From NCBI RefSeq assembly GCF_002933295.1, contig NZ_PSSW01000013.1, positions 17,948 through 81,947 on the forward strand: 64,000 nt of DNA, written 5' to 3'. The number at the start of each line of letters is the position of its first letter. The first letter of the stretch is position 1. This DNA is from Marinobacter flavimaris (GTDB lineage Bacteria; Pseudomonadota; Gammaproteobacteria; Pseudomonadales; Oleiphilaceae). A program made the position numbers and the translations under genes. Positions 36,966 through 44,931 of this stretch are shown here, in pieces. The notes under the pieces are model-generated. The model had not been told where the DNA came from and made no database searches. It saw only the letters and a list, made by a program, of their open reading frames with translations.

Positions 36966-37316
36966 AAAGACCTTGAGGTCGAGCTCTTTCTCCACCTGCC
37001 TTGCAATCGTCTCGTCAGAAAGACTGAAAGCCACATGGAACCCCTTTTCGGTCTCGATACCACCATCATTGATGATGGAAACCACCTGCGCAGGATCTGT
37101 CAGTTCGCTGACATCTTCGACCAGCGCTATCTGATCATCTTCCGAAAGCAGACTGTTTGCCGCTTCAATCGCCGACGAGGCACCCTGGCCGGGTGATGGC
37201 GTACAGACAATCATTCTCGCCTGCCCCACTGGCGTTACGATCAGCCGCTTGGCTTTCTCGATGGGGTCGTTCACATAATCTGCGATTTGCTTACCAATAG
37301 CTTCAACTTCGGCCAT
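36954..37316 (-). CDS. Hypothetical protein adjoining the island boundary
   Basis: This 120-residue protein is not recognised. It is soluble, mixed alpha/beta (ARMIVCTPSPGQGASSAIEA, DDQIALVEDVSELTDPAQVV, EKGFHVAFSLSDETIAR), with core-like codon use and a GGAG region before its ATG. It is the last core gene before the tRNA fragment at 37458. Confidence 0.65.
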   Translation of the reverse strand: MAEVEAIGKQIADYVNDPIEKAKRLIVTPVGQARMIVCTPSPGQGASSAIEAANSLLSEDDQIALVEDVSELTDPAQVVSIINDGGIETEKGFHVAFSLSDETIARQVEKELDLKVFTGQ

Positions 37317-37457
37317 GGCGGTTTGTCTCCTTGGGCGGAAAACATTGAGTTAATGCTTACGCCTGGCGCAGGAACGTCGATCACTGCTCATTTGCCGTCG
37401 AGAACTGCGGGTTGACGAAGATCACGAGAAACTACTTGGGGACATTGATAAAAAAGA

Positions 37458-37512
37458 TGGTGCTCCGGGCCGGAATCGAACCGGCACGACCTAACGGTCG
37501 AGAGATTTTAAG
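37458..37512 (-). repeat. 3' fragment of tRNA-Leu(UAA): left attachment site of the island
   Basis: The minus strand reads a tRNA 3' half: anticodon loop with TAA, anticodon-stem 3' strand, a variable arm typical of class II tRNA (CGACCGTTAGGTCG), a T-arm with GGTTCGATTCC, acceptor strand CCGGAGCA and CCA. The 5' half, with D-arm and acceptor 5' strand, is missing: homology stops at about 37512. Fragments like this are left where an integrase inserts in a tRNA gene. The complete tRNA gene would lie at the far end of the island, which is not in this window. Confidence 0.8.
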
Positions 37513-37675
37513 TTTCCTGCGTGTATTGCTTTTATTTGGTTAAAAAATAGCCTAAAACGCCGTAACCCATTGAATATAATATTTTAAATGGCTATTTTTC
37601 ATAATATTTTTTGGTTATAAGCACTCTTTAATTAGCACTTTTAAATAATTAAAAACGATTATTTAAAGATTTGGT

Positions 37676-37761
37676 GTGTCAAATGAGTGTCATAACCATT
37701 GTAACATTTTGTCTCAGCGCTTCCCATTTTCTGTGTCATAGGGCTATTCTCCTGTGTCTAT
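37676..37761. promoter_or_regulatory. Cluster of GTGTCATA-like repeats upstream of the integrase
   Basis: Four direct copies of GTGTC(A/T)-A/T occur at 37676, 37687, 37733 and 37754, in an AT-rich 250-base stretch between the tRNA fragment and the integrase start. They may be integrase or excisionase arm sites, or operators. Inference from position only. Confidence 0.35.
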
Positions 37762-37779
37762 AAACTTTGGGAGATAAGC

Positions 37780-39348
37780 GTGGAAACCCTCGCATTTAGT
37801 CAAATCAAGATCAACAAAATCAGGAAGCAGATCAGGGAGTATCGCGAAGCGAGAGAGCGCGGCGAGGTTAAATATTGTCTGCCAGATGGGGAGGAAGTCA
37901 AATACATCAAAGACGCACGTGAAAACGGCGCAAGATTAATGCTCAAAATCACAAAAACAGGCGACGCTGATTTTCTTATTCGTGAGCGACTGCGAACTGG
38001 TCCAAAAAAGACGAAAAGCGCGAAGCGTTTTACTGTGGCAAGCATCGAACAGCCTCTTGCAGCAGTGACTGAGCGCGCCAAGGAAATGCAGCAGAATATC
38101 CTTGCGGGGCGGGAAGTCTATTATTCACCGGATGCCCCCAAACCAGAAGAGGTGGACCTCTCCCCCACTTTCCTAAGGTTGCACAAAGACCATCAAAAAT
38201 ATCACTCCGTCAAAGCTTCAACGCGCACAGAATACAGTGAGATATTTGAGCGCTACCTGGTTCCATGGCATGACTTGCAGATATCAAAACTGACGCGGGA
38301 CGAAATCCTACGACTGCACAGAGAGATAACTGATAACGGCGGAAAGAAAAAAAGGATCAGGGCCGCCGACCAGGCGATTGGATACGCCAGAGCCCTCATC
38401 AGCAGCGCCCTGGAGAATCCGGCTCCCGACTACGAAAAGCCAAAAAGCAACATCGTCTCGGAAACCATGAAATATCACAAGGCATGGAACGAGGAGGGCG
38501 GACAGCCTGAGCGCACTTCGGAGCCGTTCCCTGACGATGCATGGGCGGACACGTGGCTGGCCATTAACGATTTAAAAAATCGGGTTCCCAACAGAAACGA
38601 TAAGAAGCGACCCACCCTGTCAGTGACCGGAAGCTACTACTTCAAAATGCTCTTGTTTACTGGATTACGTGGGGGGCAGGTATCAACGATTGAATGGCGG
38701 CAGATCGACTTGGATCGGGGAACTATTTCGTGGATGGAGAAGGAAGACACCGAAAAGACCAAAACCAGTGAAAAGGTGTTCTATTTGCCTGTGTGCCATT
38801 ACGTGTGGGACATGCTTAAGGAAATGAGGGCGCGTGAAATCGAGCAAACCGGGGAATGCACTGGCTACCTATTCAAATCACTGGGCAACGGCAAGAAGGG
38901 CCACGTCGACACGAATATGCGAACGCAGTGGAACATGATCAAAGCCCAGGTCCCGGCGATTGCAACTCAGAAGCCGCACGACTTCCGGGCAACGTTCGTT
39001 AGCATTGGGCAGAACATTGGGGTCAATGAGGTCGCACTGAAGACATTGATCAACCATACGACATACAAACAGCAGAACGTCCTTGAAGGCTATACAAAGC
39101 GAAAGGTCGAAGCGCTCCGGCAGCAAGCCGACAAGATTGCGAACCACTTCCTGGAGCACGTGGGAGAAAAGACGAAAGCCCCAGCCGCAACTCCACTGCC
39201 CGACTACCTTATGCGGCTCGCAAATTCAGAGGCAATGAAGACCGACAGGACCGTCGAGCAGGTTTTGGAGCGCTGGTTCAAAATGGGGAGTCAACTGGAT
39301 CGAATTGAGTCTGATGATCCCCAGATTGAGATGATAAAGCGCCTATAG
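37780..39348 (+). CDS. Tyrosine-recombinase integrase of the island
   Basis: The product has 522 residues from GTG 37780 with GGGAG upstream. The catalytic residues are visible: R297 (FTGLRGGQVSTIEW), H400 and R403 (KPHDFRATFVSIG), H426 (LINHTTYKQQ) and nucleophile Y438 (VLEGYT). An N-terminal arm-binding region and a core-binding helical region (about 130-215) precede it. It is longer than phage lambda-type integrases, with an extra C-terminal tail after Y438. It inserts the element into the tRNA-Leu gene next door, as is usual for genes this close to att. G+C is lower than in the core genes. Confidence 0.92.
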   Translation: METLAFSQIKINKIRKQIREYREARERGEVKYCLPDGEEVKYIKDARENGARLMLKITKTGDADFLIRERLRTGPKKTKSAKRFTVASIEQPLAAVTERAKEMQQNILAGREVYYSPDAPKPEEVDLSPTFLRLHKDHQKYHSVKASTRTEYSEIFERYLVPWHDLQISKLTRDEILRLHREITDNGGKKKRIRAADQAIGYARALISSALENPAPDYEKPKSNIVSETMKYHKAWNEEGGQPERTSEPFPDDAWADTWLAINDLKNRVPNRNDKKRPTLSVTGSYYFKMLLFTGLRGGQVSTIEWRQIDLDRGTISWMEKEDTEKTKTSEKVFYLPVCHYVWDMLKEMRAREIEQTGECTGYLFKSLGNGKKGHVDTNMRTQWNMIKAQVPAIATQKPHDFRATFVSIGQNIGVNEVALKTLINHTTYKQQNVLEGYTKRKVEALRQQADKIANHFLEHVGEKTKAPAATPLPDYLMRLANSEAMKTDRTVEQVLERWFKMGSQLDRIESDDPQIEMIKRL

Positions 39349-39380
39349 GCCATCAGATGTTGTTCATATCTCGCGGTTAA

Positions 39381-39659
39381 TTAATTGTCCCAGCCTGGGC
39401 GCAGCGTGTCTTCATCATCGGGAAGGCTGTCGTCCGGGTCTGGGTCTCTGAGCCCGGCTTTCAATTTTTCCTGCATTCTCTCGCCCACTCCCGAAACCAT
39501 TTCAGCATTCGCATCAAACAGCGCTTTCATTTGCCTTGCTGCTTCAACAGAGCCAAACACCTCCGCCATGTTCTCTATGGTTGCTGGTCGATGTGGCTCC
39601 ATGCTCTTGCCAGTTCTGATGCCGACACCAAGCCGCCTTTTTTTGTTCTCAATTTTCAT
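39381..39659 (-). CDS. Small hypothetical protein of the island
   Basis: The 92 residues start MKIENKKRRLGVGIRTGKSM, are basic at the N-terminus and very acidic at the end (DPDPDDSLPDDEDT). A helical middle (AEVFGSVEAARQMKALFDAN) suggests a short regulator or accessory protein, but no DNA-binding motif is clear. It converges with the integrase, 32 bases between stops. Function unknown. Confidence 0.5.
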   Translation of the reverse strand: MKIENKKRRLGVGIRTGKSMEPHRPATIENMAEVFGSVEAARQMKALFDANAEMVSGVGERMQEKLKAGLRDPDPDDSLPDDEDTLRPGWDN

Positions 39660-39772
39660 TGGACTACCTTATCAACAAGTAAAACCGGAGACTATATAGC
39701 ATCAGTCGCACCGGTGAACGATGGGAAAAATGATATACAAAACCAGATATTAATTTGCTTTACTAGCATTTT

Positions 39773-39937
39773 TTTGGCTACAATGTAAACATGAAATCGA
39801 GAAGTGCATTCGGTTTCATCGGCGGGTCTAGTCAGCCTGGTCGTGATAGTTCCTTTCTTGTGGCGTAATTCCATTTCAGGCTCAAGCCCCTCTCCGGAGG
39901 GGTTTCTCTTTTGTGTCCAAATAATATTGTAGCCAAA
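39773..39937. repeat. 12-bp inverted repeat bounding a 165-bp segment
   Basis: TTTGGCTACAAT (39773-39784) and its exact reverse complement ATTGTAGCCAAA (39926-39937) enclose the small transcript unit at 39791-39912. The left copy contains the probable -10 box of that unit. It may mark a mini-element or a regulator site. Confidence 0.6.
39791..39912 (+). ncRNA. Candidate small RNA (or leaderless 25-residue mRNA)
   Basis: A -10 box TACAAT (39779-39784) with a weak -35 TTGCTT (39755-39760, spacing 18) predicts a start at about 39791. An intrinsic terminator follows: CCCCTC (39887-39892), loop, GAGGGG (39897-39902), then TTTCTCTTTT. The unit would be about 120 nt. It starts at an ATG whose frame gives 25 codons (MKSRSAFGFIGGSSQPGRDS and five more) and stops at 39868. 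So it is either a small RNA or a leaderless mini-gene. No longer gene fits the promoter-terminator pair. Confidence 0.5.
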
Positions 39938-40036
39938 CAATTGCGGGCGCGGTGGGTGATTGCTTGGATATCGGCAATGCCCGACGGGTGCCGGGTCATT
40001 TGGTTGTTGGTTTGCCCGTCCGTGGGCGGTTGTTGG

Positions 40037-42727
40037 TTATGCGCAGCACCTTGCTGTTTTGAATTTCATCTCCGAGCTTTCAATCTTTTCATCGCTCAGA
40101 ACATATCCAGAGATTTCGCCGAAATTGAACATTTCGGGGTGCGCTTCCGTTGATTTGAGCGACTCAATGAGTTCATCGAATGTAATGCCCACTTCCCATT
40201 TGCTGCCCGCGCTGACCGCACCCACCTCCCGAGTCTGGTCAAACCATTTGAGGATTTCCTTATCCGTTGTTGGATCGAAGTATCCGGAGGCCATGTCGCG
40301 GGCAACTTCCTCTTCCTCAGTCAGTTTATGGTTCGGGCGCGCAATGCCAGTCATGTGCAGGTTGAAATAAATGCAGCGATCCGCGCTTGCTGAAACCTTC
40401 CGGCTGTCTTTATTGTGTTCCTTGACGCTGAGGCCCATCTCTTCGTGCAATACCGAATTGATGCAACGCTGAGCCTGTTTTGAGTTGAAGCTGCGACCGC
40501 CAAACGCTTGGCTGTATGCCTCGTTGGCCTTCGTGGACTTACCGCCAACGGTGACAACGCTGCGCTTGTTTTCAACCCATTCTGCAAATCTCTGGGCCTG
40601 CTCCCTGGTGATAATTGCCGACTCACCGCGCATAATTTCAGAAAGGTCTATTTCGAGCGTCTTCATCAGCTTTTTGATCACCTTTCTGCGGTTAGCATCG
40701 AATGCCGACATGTTCCTGGCTGCTGACTCTACGCCGAGCCGGAGGTTGGTGATTTGCTTGCGCTGTCTTCCGCCCTTGTCTGCCTTCACGAGTTCCACGT
40801 CAATCTGGTTGGTTTTGTAAAACTCACGCAGCTCGCACTTCTCCACCTGATACTCATGCTCCCGAGTCATTTGCTCTGACTTGCGACGGTTTTGGGCGTC
40901 TTGGATTGAGATGTCATCAGCGTTGAGGATTTGCTCAATGCGCTTATTCTCGGCTTCGTCGTTTCCTTCCTTGATCTCTTCCTTGGCCTTGTCTTCGGCA
41001 ACTTTATCGGCGGACACGTGGCTGATAGTGAAGCCTAGAGCCTCCATCATCATCAGGGTCTGGTTGTTGTAATTGCGGCGCATTCTGTTCTCGTATGCGA
41101 TCCGCTTAACAACGTCCTGAACGCCCGGCATGGCCCAAAGCTTGTCCAGATTTTCCTGATTGTAGTCGTCGCCATCTCCAAACTCCCTTGCAGCCATGTT
41201 TGAAAAAACGTAGCCAATGTCATCAATGCGGTTCCTGTTTTTGGTTGCAAATGCCAAGTGGGTTTCCGACAGGTTGCGAACTCGACTGGTTGATTGAATG
41301 ACCTCGGTCGGGAGCACTGTGCCAGCTGCAAGGACGAAGACCTCATCAAAATGGTCTGTCTCAATGCTTACCCCAGAGGAAACAACCGGAGACGCAACAA
41401 CAAGCTGATACCCCGATAGGTTCTCGGCGAGGTTGCTCACAAACTCAGCTTTTTCTGAGTCCCCGAACACAGCCCCGTCAAGCAGCATGGACTCCCCTGT
41501 CGCGCTTTTTTGAAGCGTGTTGAATGTGCCCTCGAGCTTGTCGTTCTTGCTGTTGTGAGACTCATCTGAGATGACCAGGACGTTTTTGCCTGCTCTCAAA
41601 CTGGCCTGCGCCGTTGCGATCATGGCGGCTTTTGTTGGATGCAAATTGATTTTGTGAGCAAACTCGCCCTGGGTCTTGGTTGCGACCGTCACTTTCATCC
41701 CGAGGGTCTCGGCGATCTTGGTGGCCGTGTAGTCGCTCATCAAGCCATCTGCCAGTACCGCGGTTCCCTCTTTGGCCGCCTTTTTGACGAGTTCATAAAA
41801 CCCAGCAGTTGCTGCACCACGCTCTGAAAGCTTTCCGAATATGCCAATTGCGTCGGATGCGCAATGACTTAGCAACAGCTCCAGTTCGTCGCCCAAGACC
41901 ATGCTTGTGTTGTTTCTGTGCTGCTCAAAAGCAGGGAGCCCAATCGTGGAGTTCACAACACCGATAACGCCTGCCGCATCAAAGCCTGAGCGGCCAGCGT
42001 TGGTATAGTGTCTCGGGTCGTTCTTCATTGGTGCAATTTGCGAGCGGCGTGGTGCAATGAGCAGCGGCGAGGCGTTGCGTTGACATGCACTTTCAAAAGT
42101 TGTGAAAAGATTTTCTTTACTCTTGCCAGAGCCCAGCCATGAATTGATGAGAACTGGGCCGCCCTGCTTGATGACTTCGTTGATCTCTTCGTTGGAGCCG
42201 GTGAAGAAATTCACGTTCGGGTTGTTCGGGTTAATCTTCACCATGTTGTGGGCCCTCTGGCGCTCAGCCCTCAGCATGTTGCGAAACATATCAATAACGC
42301 CCAGCAACGGTGTTGAGCCGTTGTCTATGGTGCGGTCATGGATTTTCTTCGCCATGTCTTTCTCAGCTTCCAACTGGCTCGGAATTTGAAAAGGAACTCT
42401 GGAGAGGTAATAGCAAGCAACTTGCTTCGCCGCAGCGTCGTACTCAATCAGGTTGCGGGCGTTGTTCAGCCTGAAGAAGGCAAGCTCGTGAGCCTTGTAA
42501 TCCGCGCATAAATAGTCCGGCCCTGATGTGATGTTCGCGCCGTATTCCAGGGCGATCTCGACGTCGTCAAAAGCGTTTTCGGGGTTGGAGTGGATAGTGA
42601 TGCTCGCATCAACATTTTCGCTTTGTAGGGCGACCTGTGTGCGAATGTCGGAAGACTCAATTATTTTGGTTTCGCTGTCTTTGGTAATTTCTAGCGCGGC
42701 AGCGTTGCGCGTGATTGTTACGTTCAT
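40037..42727 (-). CDS. Superfamily-2 helicase-like protein, possible origin-binding replication protein
   Basis: The protein is 896 residues. Residues 190-290 hold Walker A INSWLGSGKSKENL and a Walker B-like VLGDELELLL. Further on are ASPVVSSGVSIETDHFDEVF and VIQSTSRVRNLSETHLAF, an arginine-finger motif VI. This arrangement resembles herpes origin-binding-protein-like helicases found in phages and plasmids. No primase zinc finger is evident. The C-terminal part is charged and probably helical. The repeat-rich gap just upstream (42.8-43.5 kb) is a candidate replication origin. I infer a role in replication of the excised element; a defence role is an alternative. Confidence 0.6.
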   Translation of the reverse strand: MNVTITRNAAALEITKDSETKIIESSDIRTQVALQSENVDASITIHSNPENAFDDVEIALEYGANITSGPDYLCADYKAHELAFFRLNNARNLIEYDAAAKQVACYYLSRVPFQIPSQLEAEKDMAKKIHDRTIDNGSTPLLGVIDMFRNMLRAERQRAHNMVKINPNNPNVNFFTGSNEEINEVIKQGGPVLINSWLGSGKSKENLFTTFESACQRNASPLLIAPRRSQIAPMKNDPRHYTNAGRSGFDAAGVIGVVNSTIGLPAFEQHRNNTSMVLGDELELLLSHCASDAIGIFGKLSERGAATAGFYELVKKAAKEGTAVLADGLMSDYTATKIAETLGMKVTVATKTQGEFAHKINLHPTKAAMIATAQASLRAGKNVLVISDESHNSKNDKLEGTFNTLQKSATGESMLLDGAVFGDSEKAEFVSNLAENLSGYQLVVASPVVSSGVSIETDHFDEVFVLAAGTVLPTEVIQSTSRVRNLSETHLAFATKNRNRIDDIGYVFSNMAAREFGDGDDYNQENLDKLWAMPGVQDVVKRIAYENRMRRNYNNQTLMMMEALGFTISHVSADKVAEDKAKEEIKEGNDEAENKRIEQILNADDISIQDAQNRRKSEQMTREHEYQVEKCELREFYKTNQIDVELVKADKGGRQRKQITNLRLGVESAARNMSAFDANRRKVIKKLMKTLEIDLSEIMRGESAIITREQAQRFAEWVENKRSVVTVGGKSTKANEAYSQAFGGRSFNSKQAQRCINSVLHEEMGLSVKEHNKDSRKVSASADRCIYFNLHMTGIARPNHKLTEEEEVARDMASGYFDPTTDKEILKWFDQTREVGAVSAGSKWEVGITFDELIESLKSTEAHPEMFNFGEISGYVLSDEKIESSEMKFKTARCCA

Positions 42728-43115
42728 ATTAATTCCACGGTTCAGGTTAAGCCGGGTCAGCGGCCATACTTTTATTTAACTGGAAATTAATATGATGTGC
42801 AAGTTATTTTATGATTATCTAAAAATTTAAATAGCTGATTTACATTGCCTTTTTAGTATTTTTAGTTAGAAAAAGGGGCAAAAATATTGACAAGTTTTGC
42901 AACATTTTTTGCACGAAACCGGACCCCTTGTAACCCTCCGAAAGCCGCGCCCTGAAAGGGTTTCAGCAATACTGCAATGTGAAAAGATAGAGTTTTTATG
43001 CCCTTATATATGATCTTAGAGCTATCTCAACCTTCAATTGGACACTTTTCTGCGGCAGCGGAGCCACAACAAAACGCAGTTAAAGATGCTTCAGGATGGC
43101 AGCGCTGTCGCGCAA

Positions 43116-43150
43116 GATAGCCAAGGGGAGCGAGCTTATCGCTGGCTATC
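43116..43150. repeat. Nested inverted repeat in the non-coding zone
   Basis: GATAGCCA (43116-43123) and TGGCTATC (43143-43150) form an 8-bp stem around AGCGA-GCTTA-TCGCT, a nested 5-bp stem. It lies 16 bases before the first 128-bp repeat. The zone 42728-43511 has no convincing gene. Confidence 0.55.
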
Positions 43151-43165
43151 ACTGATCAAAGTGTC

Positions 43166-43441
43166 AATAGAACTCTCGGCACCGCCTTGTTCAGTGATGT
43201 GTTATTAGCAACTCATGTTTGCGACACGGTGTCGCAAAGCTCCGAGTTAATCCTGAGTTCATCACCGTATTCTTGATGGGAGCGAGGAAATACGGGATCC
43301 CGGTAAAAATACCAATAGAACCGGCAGCATCACTTTGGCCAGCGATCTGCTATTCGCTACTCCTGTCTGCGACACGGTGTCGCAAAGCTCCAAATTAATC
43401 CTTAGTTCATCACCGTTTTCTTGGTAGGAACCAGGAAATAC
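43166..43441. repeat. Two 128-bp direct repeats centred on a palindrome
   Basis: Units 43166-43293 and 43314-43441 align end to end without a gap, separated by 20 bases. They share stretches such as CGACACGGTGTCGCAAAGCT and AGTTCATCACCG, while other parts have diverged. At offset 54 both carry TGCGACAC-G-GTGTCGCA, a perfect 17-bp palindrome (43220-43236, 43368-43384), extended to 21 bp in the first copy. Neither unit has a shared open frame. They may be iterons, operators or recombination sites. Confidence 0.75.
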
Positions 43442-43461
43442 TAATTCTATATGGAGATGAA

Positions 43462-43490
43462 TTGACAAATACGCCTTAATAGTTTATCAT
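43462..43490 (+). promoter_or_regulatory. Promoter of the gene at 43512
   Basis: TTGACA (43462-43467) and TATCAT (43485-43490) are 17 bases apart, close to the sigma-70 consensus. An alternative TATAAT at 43490-43495 is 22 bases away and badly spaced. The start codon follows at 43512. Confidence 0.55.
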
Positions 43491-43511
43491 ATAATAAATC
43501 TCGGGGAATCC

Positions 43512-43997
43512 ATGAAAGACTTGAAAGAAATGACTAACGAAGAGCTTTCTCAGCTGATTGCTCAAGCATCCGCGCTGCTAGCCAATAAGTCCAATGACTC
43601 AATAGCTCTCGTCAAACCCGAAGCTGAGTCAGATCTAACTGAGCAGTTGGAAAGCAACCCGGAAGAAGGGAAAGCCGAATTTGAACTTGTCCTGAGAGCG
43701 AGGGCTTTCAAGGGTTCAAAGAAATGTTGGCTAGCACGACTTGACTACAACGAAAAACATAAGATGGTACGAAGCAGAAGCTTTCTGGATGCTGACCTGG
43801 TTGACAGGAAGCAGCAGTCTGCTCGTGTTTGGACCGAGCGAAAACTTTTTAAAGTACAATTGAAGCAGGGAGACTGGCTTGAGTTCTGCCAAACCGGCAG
43901 CGCCAAATACGATTCGCGGGAGATAGTCCAGTACAAAGATGGTAAATTTCTTAATCAGCGGGGAGATGAGGTTGAAACAGACTTCGAGCGAATCTAG
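43512..43997 (+). CDS. Hypothetical protein of the island
   Basis: This 161-residue protein is not recognised. The N-terminal 30 residues form a helix (MTNEELSQLIAQASALLANK), followed by an acidic linker and a basic beta-rich C-terminal domain (FELVLRARAFKGSKKCWLAR, VWTERKLFKVQLKQGDWLEF). A GGGGA site precedes the ATG, and a good promoter lies upstream directly after the 128-bp repeats. That placement would fit a protein that acts on, or is controlled through, those repeats, but this is inference. Confidence 0.65.
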   Translation: MKDLKEMTNEELSQLIAQASALLANKSNDSIALVKPEAESDLTEQLESNPEEGKAEFELVLRARAFKGSKKCWLARLDYNEKHKMVRSRSFLDADLVDRKQQSARVWTERKLFKVQLKQGDWLEFCQTGSAKYDSREIVQYKDGKFLNQRGDEVETDFERI

Positions 43998-44039
43998 TCG
44001 CATCACTCTCCCCTGCTTGATGAAAGCCGGGGCTTGCTG

Positions 44040-44351
44040 ATGGGTGGTTTTCTGCTGATGGTGACGAAACACCGGGAAGGAGACTTCACTCTCGAGGTCC
44101 ACAATCTCTTTCGCTATACAGGCTTAAGCGCGATGGCCAGCAGTTTGGCCGATGTTTTGGATGCGGCAGTAATTGAATTGGGTCTTTCAGTGCATGAAGT
44201 TGGAAAAGTTCAGATTTCAGCGAGTCCTGGAGAGCGCCTGGATCCAGACGATGGGTGCCATGGAAAGTTCTTTATGGGCCATTTGAAGATTGAGAGCGAC
44301 CATGAAGGTGTTGGACGAACTTACACTAACAGCAGATGCTGGGGAATATAA
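44040..44351 (+). CDS. Small hypothetical protein
   Basis: The frame from ATG 44040 has 103 residues (GDFTLEVHNLFRYTGLSAMA, AAVIELGLSVHEVGKVQISA). Another ATG is at 44058; neither has a strong ribosome site. The composition is protein-like, with a mixed alpha/beta pattern. It follows the 161-residue gene by 42 bases on the same strand and may be its operon partner. Function unknown. Confidence 0.45.
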   Translation: MGGFLLMVTKHREGDFTLEVHNLFRYTGLSAMASSLADVLDAAVIELGLSVHEVGKVQISASPGERLDPDDGCHGKFFMGHLKIESDHEGVGRTYTNSRCWGI

Positions 44352-44370
44352 TGCCATGTCCCTCTGGTGA

Positions 44371-44571
44371 TTATGAGACGGGCATAATGTCGGATAGCGG
44401 AAGACGTTGATTCGTGAACGATCGAGGCACCTCGGTGCGCACAGTCTTTACAGATGGTCTTTTTCGCCCTGGCGGCCCCAATGATTTGCCCGCAAACGTA
44501 AAGCGTTTGCGAATGTTCTGTGATGTTCCTATGAGCACCTGCACCGCTCTTCCCGAACGCATAACAGACAT
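44371..44571 (-). CDS. Doubtful small frame following the 56-residue gene
   Basis: ATG 44571 starts 3 bases after the stop of the gene at 44575-44745. It encodes 66 basic residues (VLIGTSQNIRKRFTFAGKSL). The tight junction suggests coupling, but the composition is not distinctive and it could be chance. Confidence 0.25.
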   Translation of the reverse strand: MSVMRSGRAVQVLIGTSQNIRKRFTFAGKSLGPPGRKRPSVKTVRTEVPRSFTNQRLPLSDIMPVS

Positions 44572-44574
44572 CTG

Positions 44575-44745
44575 TTAGTTTGAGCGCTTTTCTGACGGCG
44601 GCAATTCCGATATCTTGCCAATATCCTCAGGGGCCAGGTTCTCCATCGTTTCCAAACCTTTTTTGCCGATTTCTCTCAGACGCTCAGGCGTGGGTTTGAA
44701 CTCAGCCTCAACCGCCCTCTGAGGTCTTTTTTGCCGATCTACCAT
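44575..44745 (-). CDS. Small charged protein (56 residues)
   Basis: ATG 44745 has GAGG about 11 nt upstream. The 56 residues include RAVEAEFKPTPERLREIGKK and ENLAPEDIGKISELPPSEKR, a strongly charged, helix-favouring sequence that looks real. No family recognised. It is divergent from the metallophosphoesterase gene, 186 bases apart. Confidence 0.5.
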   Translation of the reverse strand: MVDRQKRPQRAVEAEFKPTPERLREIGKKGLETMENLAPEDIGKISELPPSEKRSN

Positions 44746-44931
44746 GTCTTACCTATCCTCGCGCTGACAACTACAAAACACAAAATCAGTATAAACTGAA
44801 AGTTACCGCCGAAACGACAGGTCCGCGATTCTGTGCCCTTAGTGCCCTGCACTTGGCCTCGATGAACGTAACAGCCCTGTTTATGCACCATTTGGGTGAT
44901 TGGATAAAAAAGCGCACATAAGAGGACAACT

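Noticed and set aside
37458..37545. Complete tRNA-Leu gene
   Set aside because: Only the 3' half matches a tRNA. The D-arm and 5' acceptor strand needed to pair with CCGGAGCA are missing.
37520..37660. AT-rich stretch as a coding region
   Set aside because: It contains only short frames with many stops; it is typical attachment-site flank.
43490..43495. TATAAT as -10 box for the 161-residue gene
   Set aside because: It is 22 bases from TTGACA; TATCAT at 43485-43490 has the correct 17-base spacing.
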